A program made the position numbers and the translations under genes. 64,000 bases of DNA, taken from positions 3,440,501-3,504,500 of the forward strand of contig NZ_CP022121.1 of NCBI RefSeq assembly GCF_002224645.1, given 5' to 3'. The stretch is from Dehalobacterium formicoaceticum (GTDB lineage Bacteria > Bacillota > Dehalobacteriia > Dehalobacteriales > Dehalobacteriaceae). Under the pieces are notes generated by a model. That model saw only the letters and a list, made by a program, of their open reading frames with translations. It ran no database searches and was not told where the DNA came from. The first letter of the stretch is position 1. The number at the start of each line of letters is the position of its first letter. This document shows, one piece after another, positions 55,081 through 64,000 of the stretch.

Positions 55081-56660
55081 TGCCCCAAGGATATCTGGCT
55101 CTTGTGCTCCACGCGCATCTTCCCTACGTGCGCCATGTGGAGCACGAACATTTTTTAGAAGAAAGGTGGTTCTACGAAGCGGTCAGTGATTGCTATACCC
55201 CATTAATTGATATGATGGATCGTTTAGAGGAAGAAAAGATCCCTTTTCGCTTTACCATGTCATTAACGTCTCCTCTGCTCACAATGCTGGGAGATCCATT
55301 AATGCAAAATCGTTATGAAAAACACCTGAACCTACTCCTGGAATTAGCAGATAAGGAAATTATTCGATTAAGACAGCAGCCTGAGTTTCTTGCCCTGGCA
55401 TTTTTTTATCAAAAAAAGTTATTAAAAGCTCGAAATATTTTTTTGAACAGATACCATAAAAAATTAATTGACGGCTTTAAAAAACATATGACCCTCGGCC
55501 ATCTGGAGATTATAACTTCAGGAGCTACCCATGCATATTTTCCTTTGGCTGAGCCTTCCCGCAAAACGGTGCGTGCCCAAGTCGCTACTGGGATCGCGAC
55601 CCATCAATCATACCTGGGATCTGTTCCGGAAGGTATTTGGCTCCCGGAATGCGGTTACTATCCCGGTGACGATAAGATCCTGAATGAATATGGTTTAAAA
55701 TATTTTTTCCTTGACACTCATGGCATACTTTATGCAACTCATAGACCTAAATATGCCTGTTATGCTCCGATCTTTTGTCCTTCCGGGGTAGCGGCTTTTT
55801 CCAGAGATCAGGAATCTTCTAAACAGGTTTGGAGTATGTCTGAGGGTTATCCCGGTGATCCTGATTACCGGGAATACTATCGAGATATTGGGTTTGATTT
55901 GGATTATGATTATATTTACCCTTATATCCACCCGGAAGGTGTGCAGGTAAATACAGGCTTTAAATATTACCGTGTTACCGGAAAAAATCAGGAAAAACAA
56001 GTTTATCATCCGGAGCAAGCCGCCAGGAAAGCTAGGGAACATGCCCTGAACTTTAAATTAAATCGCCAGAAACAAATCTCACGTTTAAGCAAAAAAATGG
56101 ACCGGCCACCAATTATTGTGGCTCCTTATGATGCCGAACTATTTGGTCATTGGTGGTTTGAAGGGCCTCAGTTTTTAGAAAACCTTTTTCGCAGCATTGC
56201 AGCTGATCCCCAAAATATTAAGCTTATTACACCCATGGACTATTTATCCCGCTTTCCCCATAATCAGATTACTCAGCCCTGTATGTCCAGCTGGGGCAAT
56301 CAAGGATATCATGATGTATGGCTGGACGAGTCCAACGCCTGGATCTATCCTAATCTGCATCAGGCGGCGTATCGGATGAGTGAATTGGTCCAACGTTTTC
56401 CTTCGGCGGATGAAAATATCACCAGAACACTTAAACAGGCGGCACGAGAACTCTTGCTTGCTCAGTCCAGTGATTGGGCTTTTATCATGAAAACAGGAAC
56501 CATGGTTTCATACGCTACAGAACGAACCAAAAATCATTTGCATCATTTCAACCATCTCTATGAGCAATTGATCCATCACAACATTAATTTAAAGCAGCTT
56601 GAGCAGCTGGAAAATCAAAATCATATTTTCCCTGAGATTGATTATCAGACCTTTAAATAA
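55080..56660 (+). CDS. Glycoside hydrolase family 57, 1,4-alpha-glucan branching-type enzyme (526 aa)
   Basis: It begins with the GH57 signature VLHAHLPYVRH. The nucleophile region is EGIWLPECGYYPG (Glu near residue 190) and the acid/base APYDAELFGHWWFEG (Asp near residue 348). DUF1957-type C-terminal helices follow (QSSDWAFIM). Length and motifs match GH57 branching enzymes, which make alpha-1,6 branches in glycogen-like glucan. It is adjacent to DUF4912, GT4 and a starch-binding protein, supporting alpha-glucan metabolism. Confidence 0.9.
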   Translation: MPQGYLALVLHAHLPYVRHVEHEHFLEERWFYEAVSDCYTPLIDMMDRLEEEKIPFRFTMSLTSPLLTMLGDPLMQNRYEKHLNLLLELADKEIIRLRQQPEFLALAFFYQKKLLKARNIFLNRYHKKLIDGFKKHMTLGHLEIITSGATHAYFPLAEPSRKTVRAQVATGIATHQSYLGSVPEGIWLPECGYYPGDDKILNEYGLKYFFLDTHGILYATHRPKYACYAPIFCPSGVAAFSRDQESSKQVWSMSEGYPGDPDYREYYRDIGFDLDYDYIYPYIHPEGVQVNTGFKYYRVTGKNQEKQVYHPEQAARKAREHALNFKLNRQKQISRLSKKMDRPPIIVAPYDAELFGHWWFEGPQFLENLFRSIAADPQNIKLITPMDYLSRFPHNQITQPCMSSWGNQGYHDVWLDESNAWIYPNLHQAAYRMSELVQRFPSADENITRTLKQAARELLLAQSSDWAFIMKTGTMVSYATERTKNHLHHFNHLYEQLIHHNINLKQLEQLENQNHIFPEIDYQTFK

Positions 56661-56679
56661 ATTTAAGGAGACGAATAAC

Positions 56680-56955
56680 ATGCATACTTTGAACCATTTG
56701 GAAGAAATCCTAAAACAAAAGGAACAAGCATTAATTCAATATGTAAGGTATATGCGGGAAGCCCAGGACAGTGAAAACCAGGATATGGCTGCACTTTTTG
56801 CCGATCTGGCTAAAGCTGAAGAAAAGCATATCACCGTAGTACGCAATCAGTTGGTAGATATGTCGGGGGAAGGAGACGGAGCACTCAATCAATACCAAAG
56901 AATTAATGAATACAATAGCCAAAATTCATTATATCCCACGACACAAGTTCATTGA
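56680..56955 (+). CDS. Small helical protein, ferritin-like segment (91 aa)
   Basis: ATG 56680 follows AAGGAG. Two long amphipathic helices (LEEILKQKEQALIQYVRYM and MAALFADLAKAEEKHITVV, given as separate helices) contain an E/H pattern like half of a ferritin or rubrerythrin helical bundle. There are too few ligands to assign metal binding. It is 19 bases after the GH57 gene. The Asn/Gln-rich tail is probably disordered. Function unknown. Confidence 0.7.
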   Translation: MHTLNHLEEILKQKEQALIQYVRYMREAQDSENQDMAALFADLAKAEEKHITVVRNQLVDMSGEGDGALNQYQRINEYNSQNSLYPTTQVH

Positions 56956-56986
56956 TGCAGGTTTAAGTTTTTAATTAAGGAATAAC

Positions 56987-57011
56987 GAATCCCCCTCTGA
57001 CAGGGGGATTC
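56987..57011. terminator. Terminator between the GH57 operon and the GT4 operon
   Basis: GAATCCCCC and GGGGGATTC form a perfect 9-bp stem between converging genes. There is no long T-run, but A/T tracts flank it. Confidence 0.65.
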
Positions 57012-57023
57012 TATGGACCTCCT

Positions 57024-59501
57024 TTATTCCTTTTTGTAATTATTGATTTTATCTGCATACATAGCAGTTAGTTCCTCGGCCGTTTCCATACTAACACCTT
57101 CACTAAAGATACGACAGATCGGTTCATCAGAATCCGGCAGCACCAAAGCCCATCCATTTTCATGATAAACTTTAACCCCGTCCAAAAGCTCCCCTTGTTT
57201 TCCTCCTCCATCCTGCTCTTCCATGCTTTGTTCCTCAATCAGCTTACGCATCACAGTTCCCTTGGCATGCCAGGGACATTCAATGGCCTTTTGATGCTGA
57301 TAAAACTCCGGAGATAAGGCCATAATTTCCGACAAGGGGATTTTTTCCTTAGCCATAAATTCTAAGATATATACCAAAGCATTGATAGCATCGAATTGTA
57401 AAATATATTGTTTATATCCTTTTTGGGTGCTGACAATTTTATCTTCAATCATTTGCTGCATATAAAATTGTTTGGCTGTTTTTGTGCGGATCACTTTTCC
57501 TTGATATTTTTTAGCCATATCTTCAATCACCTGAGAAGCAGTAACCGGCACTACAATGGTTGCATCTTGATGTGTTTTCATCACAAGCAATGAGACCAGA
57601 ACCATATAGAGATCATCCTGAATCACATGGCCCAGATTATCTATGAGTATCATCTTTTCGCCGTCATATTGGAAAATTGCCCCTAAATCACACTGCAAAT
57701 CGACTACTCGCTGCTGATACCATCTCAAATCCTGATTAAATCTATGATCTAAATCGGCACCCTCGGAAAATATCACTTCACAACCGATGTTTTCCAGCAT
57801 CCCGGGCAGATTCTCATCAAAATTCATAAAGTCATAATCGAGATAAATTTTTAAGTGGGCATTCCTGATGATATCTCCATCGATGGATTTTTCTAAATCC
57901 TCAAAATAGCTGCTTACAATATCCGGATAATTTTTAATATCAGTAACCTGACTGCCGGCTACCCGACGAAAATCCTCCCGATAAAAAGCATTTTCAATTT
58001 TTCTTTCTTCACTTTTGGTAATATTGGTGCCCTGCCGGTTCAGAAAAGTTATACATACTTTTTCCCCTTGTTCCAAGGCATGAACTTGTATGCCGCCATT
58101 GATACCCAGTGTGCGCACGCCATAACGGCTAATCGGGGTTACCACTTTATTAAAATCAAGGACATTACATCCGGTAGCCGTTAATCCTATTGCCAAGGCA
58201 TTTTTAATCATTTGGGAGCAGGGATACCCATCTGCGCCCAGAACAATCTGTCCCTCTTTTTTACTGCAAGAACCAAATGCTGATCCTAAGCGCACCGCCA
58301 TTTCAGGGGTTAACTCCACATTCACCGTACCGGTCACACCATTAGCGCCAAAAAGATGCTTCTTTGCCTGATCCGCCCAAATCAAACTTTCCTGGACCAC
58401 GGCACCTTTCTCCACAGTTTTATGAGGCCATATTTTTACCCCTGGTTTGATGGTGACATAACTGTTTAGGATCGTGTCATCACCGATTACTCCTTCTTCA
58501 TAAATTGACGTATGGGATTTGATCTTCACACGGTTGGCAATTACACCACCACAGAGTGAACTCTTTTTTCCTAAATAGACATTATTCCAGATAATACCCT
58601 TTTTTACAGAGGCATTTTCTTCTAAAATGCTGTTTGAACCAATCACAGAGAATCCACTTACCTTAGCTCCTTTACCAATCTTGACATTCTGCCCGATAAA
58701 AGACGGGCCCTCTAAATAAGCCTCGGGATGAATCTCCGTTCCTGATCCCACCCAGATTCCTTCTGCAATCTCCGATCCTGGGCAAGAAATATTGGTTTCA
58801 CCGGCTAAAATATCGTAATGGGCTTGCTGATATTGAGCTAAATTCCCGATATCACACCAATAGCCCGGCATCACACATCCGTAGATGGGAATTCCCCTGC
58901 TTAACAGGAGAGGAAAAAGATCCTTGCTAAAGTCAAAAACAGTATTATTAGGAACCAGCTTCAGGACCTCTGGCTCTATCACATAAATACCGGTATTAAC
59001 GGTGTCACTAAAAACTTCGCCCCAACTGGGTTTCTCCAGGAATTGCTGAACAGATCCTGCTTCATCCGTAATAATTACACCATATTCCAATGGCGTGGGC
59101 ACTCGTGTTAGAGCAATGGTAACTGCTGCTTTTTTCTTTTGATGGAAGGACATAATGTAATTAAGATCAAAATCCGTTAGGGCATCTCCGCTGATCACTA
59201 AGAATGTTTCATCCAAAAACTCTTGAGCATTTTTTACGCTTCCGGCGGTTCCCAAAGGAGTTTCCTCAATAAAATACTGCATATTAACTCCATAATCTGA
59301 ACCGTCTCCAAAATAATCCTTAATATCCTCAGGTAGATACATCAGAGTGGCACCAATATCCCGAAAGTTATGATCCCATAATAATTGAACAATATGCTGC
59401 ATTATCGGCCGATCCATGACAGGAACCATCGGTTTGGGTCTGTCACAGGTGAGGGGCCTTAAACGAGATCCCTCACCACCAGCCATAATAATGGCTTTCA
59501 T
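57024..59501 (-). CDS. Mannose-1-phosphate guanylyltransferase-like protein with degenerate phosphomannomutase domain (825 aa)
   Basis: The nucleotidyltransferase domain starts [18 protein letters not shown] with RPKPMVPV and [10 protein letters not shown] left-handed beta-helix of hexad repeats follows (about residues 250-370). The last 440 residues resemble phosphomannomutase domains I-IV. The phosphoserine loop TASHNP is absent: the corresponding place reads [14 protein letters not shown]. The metal-binding DGDxDR is replaced by QYDGEKM, so mutase activity is doubtful. It may make or sense sugar nucleotides. It lies 13 bases after the GT4 gene in one operon. Confidence 0.85.
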   Translation of the reverse strand: MKAIIMAGGEGSRLRPLTCDRPKPMVPVMDRPIMQHIVQLLWDHNFRDIGATLMYLPEDIKDYFGDGSDYGVNMQYFIEETPLGTAGSVKNAQEFLDETFLVISGDALTDFDLNYIMSFHQKKKAAVTIALTRVPTPLEYGVIITDEAGSVQQFLEKPSWGEVFSDTVNTGIYVIEPEVLKLVPNNTVFDFSKDLFPLLLSRGIPIYGCVMPGYWCDIGNLAQYQQAHYDILAGETNISCPGSEIAEGIWVGSGTEIHPEAYLEGPSFIGQNVKIGKGAKVSGFSVIGSNSILEENASVKKGIIWNNVYLGKKSSLCGGVIANRVKIKSHTSIYEEGVIGDDTILNSYVTIKPGVKIWPHKTVEKGAVVQESLIWADQAKKHLFGANGVTGTVNVELTPEMAVRLGSAFGSCSKKEGQIVLGADGYPCSQMIKNALAIGLTATGCNVLDFNKVVTPISRYGVRTLGINGGIQVHALEQGEKVCITFLNRQGTNITKSEERKIENAFYREDFRRVAGSQVTDIKNYPDIVSSYFEDLEKSIDGDIIRNAHLKIYLDYDFMNFDENLPGMLENIGCEVIFSEGADLDHRFNQDLRWYQQRVVDLQCDLGAIFQYDGEKMILIDNLGHVIQDDLYMVLVSLLVMKTHQDATIVVPVTASQVIEDMAKKYQGKVIRTKTAKQFYMQQMIEDKIVSTQKGYKQYILQFDAINALVYILEFMAKEKIPLSEIMALSPEFYQHQKAIECPWHAKGTVMRKLIEEQSMEEQDGGGKQGELLDGVKVYHENGWALVLPDSDEPICRIFSEGVSMETAEELTAMYADKINNYKKE

Positions 59502-59514
59502 ATGATCTCCTCCA

Positions 59515-60750
59515 TTAATGTGACTTTACTACTTCCCAACCTCTTTTTTCACTTTGCGCTGCTGCCAGTGATTTACTATGTCTTGCTTCCTCCAGAATCA
59601 TCTGATATATTGCTCTGGTTTGCGTGGCAATTTTAGGCCAGGTAAAATAGGTTTCAACTTTATTAAGCGCATTAGTTTTCATAACTTGAACAGCATTCTG
59701 GTTTTTTAACATTAAAATGATATTATCTGCCAAAGATTCTGGATTGCCAGAATATGCTTTTAAGCCGTCAATTCCATGGGTTACAACCTCACTAAAGCCC
59801 CCAACATCTGATACTACAACAGGAATCCCTGCTGCCATTGCTTCCAGGGCCACAATACCAAATGGTTCATACAAGCTGGGAAAGACAGCAACATGTGCAT
59901 TTTTATACAGTGCATTTCTCACAGCATCATCAATATAGCCGGTGAAAAATATCTTATCCTTCTTATTAATCATATGAGCTTTTTTCTTCAGGTATTCTTC
60001 ATGAGGCCCCGTACCTGCTATGATAAATTTTGCCTCCGGGCAATAATGTAATATCTTGGGAACGGCATCCAATAGAACCTGCAATCCCTTTTCTTGTACC
60101 AAACGTCCTACAAAGAAAACAATTTTTTCTTGTTCTGAGGCATATTGAGCCCTATTAAATTCGGTGGCAATGGTTTTAAAAGCATCTATGTCTACACCAT
60201 TAGGTACCACCTGTATTTTGTTATCCGGCAATTGAAATATTTTTTTCAATTCCCCTTTCATAAATTGACTGCACACAATCACCTGCCAGGACTCATATGT
60301 TAACCACCATTCCACATCGTTAATATATCTTTGGAGATCGCTGTGAATTCCTTGGTTTCGTCCATGTTCTGTTGCATGAATTGTAGTTAATAAGGGTATA
60401 TTCTTTGCGTGTTTCATGGTGCGTGCGGCAAAAGCCACCAACCAATCATGGGCATGAATCAGATCAAATGGTCCATATTCTTCCTCTAATTTAATCGCCT
60501 TTGCTAATAAAGCAAAATTTAGTTGTAAGACCCAGTTGGTAAAATCTCGGGAGGGAAGATTGAGACTTTCCACGCGTGAAATATGAATATGATTGATATT
60601 TTCCTCAGCCGGTGCTCCTTCCGCAGCACATGTTAATAGGAAGATCTCTTCTCCCTGGCTAGCTAATTCCTTTGTCAGGTCATAAACATGTCTTGCCAGC
60701 CCACCCACGTTTTTTGGCGGATACTCCCATGAGAGCATTAAAGTACGCAT
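59515..60750 (-). CDS. GT4-family glycosyltransferase, glycogen-synthase-like (411 aa)
   Basis: A GT-B fold enzyme. The N-terminal domain starts [17 protein letters not shown], the hallmark of GT4/GT5-like synthases. [11 protein letters not shown] lies in the acceptor side. The C-terminal domain has [17 protein letters not shown] and the EX7E donor motif in [19 protein letters not shown]. It is probably an alpha-glucan or maltose-1-phosphate synthase type, or a surface-glycan transferase. It is the first gene of a minus-strand operon. 60751-61014 upstream is AT-rich with no gene. Confidence 0.88.
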   Translation of the reverse strand: MRTLMLSWEYPPKNVGGLARHVYDLTKELASQGEEIFLLTCAAEGAPAEENINHIHISRVESLNLPSRDFTNWVLQLNFALLAKAIKLEEEYGPFDLIHAHDWLVAFAARTMKHAKNIPLLTTIHATEHGRNQGIHSDLQRYINDVEWWLTYESWQVIVCSQFMKGELKKIFQLPDNKIQVVPNGVDIDAFKTIATEFNRAQYASEQEKIVFFVGRLVQEKGLQVLLDAVPKILHYCPEAKFIIAGTGPHEEYLKKKAHMINKKDKIFFTGYIDDAVRNALYKNAHVAVFPSLYEPFGIVALEAMAAGIPVVVSDVGGFSEVVTHGIDGLKAYSGNPESLADNIILMLKNQNAVQVMKTNALNKVETYFTWPKIATQTRAIYQMILEEARHSKSLAAAQSEKRGWEVVKSH

Positions 60751-61014
60751 AGATTCGATCTTCCTTTCCTTCTATATGATCGATAAACGTAAATATTACG
60801 TAAAAAAAGCGCATTTTGCGCAATACTTGTTATTTATAAGAAGCAGAAATAGCATAACGGGATATAATTTACCGTGTTTATAATATTCCGAGATTAAATA
60901 AATTTATGTATGGTAATAATAGGTTTCATAAAATCCTCGGTTCATGTAAAACATAATAAGGCCAAAATATATAATATGTTGATTAAAGTCCAATTATAAA
61001 AGGAGGTATAAGCT

Positions 61015-61317
61015 ATGTATCAATTAAGCAATCAAGGAATTAGCCTGGATCCCATGCCTGATCAATTGGGTGAACGTTGCCGCATCAGTTATGAGGGATT
61101 ATTAAAAAAGTCTGGTGCCGACCAAGTTTTTCTTCATTGCGGATATGGAGCCAGCTGGAGTAATGCTGAAGACATTCCTATGTTTAATACTGCTACCGGA
61201 TCAGTATGTGATGTCTCCATGAGAGAGGATGGATTGTTCAGCTTTTGCTTTAAGGATAGCGCTGATCATTGGGACAATAACCATGGGCAAAATTGGACTT
61301 TTATGATTAAAAAATAA
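61015..61317 (+). CDS. Starch-binding-module protein, CBM25/53-like (100 aa)
   Basis: A stand-alone carbohydrate-binding module. The core VFLHCGYGASWSNAEDIPM carries aromatic ligands typical of starch-binding CBM25/53, and FCFKDSADHWDNNHGQNW is the second binding loop. There is no signal peptide, so it binds intracellular glucan. ATG 61015 has AAGGAGG at spacing nine. It probably tethers to glycogen-like polymer made by the GH57 and GT4 enzymes nearby. Confidence 0.8.
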   Translation: MYQLSNQGISLDPMPDQLGERCRISYEGLLKKSGADQVFLHCGYGASWSNAEDIPMFNTATGSVCDVSMREDGLFSFCFKDSADHWDNNHGQNWTFMIKK

Positions 61318-61426
61318 GAGTGGAAATATAGAAAACTTGGCTTACGCCAAGCCGAAGGTTAGCGTAAGCCTTAGTTGCACTTATACTTTCAACCTTTTAA
61401 AAGTTGCTTTCTGAAAGTATAAAAAA

Positions 61427-61461
61427 AAAGACCGTCCATATTTAAGGAACGGTCTTTTTTT
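61427..61461 (+). terminator. Terminator after the starch-binding gene
   Basis: AAAGACCGTCC and GGAACGGTCTTTTTTT form an 11-bp stem with a T-run. Two more inverted repeats precede it (GGCTTACGC/GCGTAAGCC near 61337-61372 and TATACTTTC/GAAAGTATA at 61382-61421). Confidence 0.85.
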
Positions 61462-61510
61462 AGGTTTTTCTATGCTTTTAGGCTGCAGGGTTACTATTAA
61501 ATTATATCAA

Positions 61511-61536
61511 AAAAGCACACCAAATAGTGTGCTTTT
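61511..61536 (-). terminator. rRNA operon terminator
   Basis: AAAAGCACAC and GTGTGCTTTT form a perfect 10-bp stem. On the minus strand a TTTTTTGATAT run follows. It lies just past the 3' end of 5S rRNA. Confidence 0.85.
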
Positions 61537-61549
61537 AATTAAAATTAGA

Positions 61550-61667
61550 ACCTGGCAACGACCTACCCTCCCAGGGACCTGCGTCCCAAGTACTATCGGC
61601 GCTGGAGAGCTTAACTTCTGTGTTCGGAATGGATACAGGTGGGGCCTCTCCGCCATCATCACCAGGA
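61550..61667 (-). rRNA. rrf: 5S ribosomal RNA
   Basis: The minus strand reads TTCCTGGTGATGATGGCGG at the 5' end, with the conserved CCATTCCGAACACAGAAG loop and GTAGGTCGTTGCCAGG at the 3' end. The length of about 118 nt is normal. The ends are estimated within a few bases. It follows 23S in the same operon. Confidence 0.95.
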
Positions 61668-61747
61668 AAATTTATGAAGTTGGAACAATCTATAACTGTT
61701 CTCTCAAAACTACACAGTGAAGTCTTTCATGCTTAGGTTTCATTTTA

Positions 61748-64000
<2,253 letters not shown>

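Overview
The window looks like chromosomal DNA of a low-to-mid-GC Clostridia (Firmicutes). A Peptococcaceae/Desulfitobacteriaceae-type host is my best guess. It rests on the host-side cluster of GH57 enzyme, DUF4912 protein, GT4 glycosyltransferase and nucleotidyltransferase, and on the rRNA operon. Positions 1 to about 50280 are the right-hand part of a large integrative conjugative element (ICE) of the Tn1549/Tn4451-like clostridial class. Positions about 50280-64000 are host chromosome.

ICE core. From the left: a giant helicase-methylase protein with a complete TnpV gene embedded in another frame, a MobC-like accessory protein, a CD1845-like membrane protein, a MobA-type relaxase with a probable CTG start, and a hairpin-rich oriT candidate. 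At the right end are a sigma-like HTH protein (31548-31973), a 55-aa ORF and a large serine recombinase (48639-50333). The recombinase 3' end runs into the 3' end of the host rlmD-like gene, which is the attachment site. The conjugation machinery should lie left of the window.

Cargo 1 (9951-31170) is a defence island. A Cro-like regulator, a PLD/SNF2-type helicase, DUF4391, a type III Mod methylase and a type III Res nuclease form one operon. A Gabija system (gajA-gajB) is nested inside it. Three IS21-family insertions interrupt the helicase, gajA and res. Removing each IS plus one target duplication restores an uninterrupted frame in every case: 1057, 631 and 1027 aa.

Cargo 2 (minus strand, 47675 to 32068) is a regulator, two unknown proteins, a multi-span membrane protein and two dynamin-like GTPases (Eleos/Leo-like). 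The first GTPase is split by a 9.0 kb insertion (35762-44773) that starts with a close relative of ISEcp1. It carries AT-rich passenger genes (redox, HxlR regulation, cobyrinate amidation) and ends inside an IS3 remnant. A TTGAA duplication flanks the unit, and its removal restores a 716-aa GTPase. Four defence-type genes in this ICE have therefore each been broken by a separate transposition, and all four remain reconstructable.

Host side. rlmD (minus), two unknown proteins, a CPBP protease, DUF4912, a GH57 alpha-glucan enzyme, a small helical protein, a GDP-mannose-type nucleotidyltransferase with a degenerate mutase domain, a GT4 glycosyltransferase and a starch-binding-module protein form an alpha-glucan/cell-surface neighbourhood. 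The window ends in 5S and partial 23S rRNA on the minus strand. The 23S gene carries an 80-nt hairpin insertion at about the helix-45 position.
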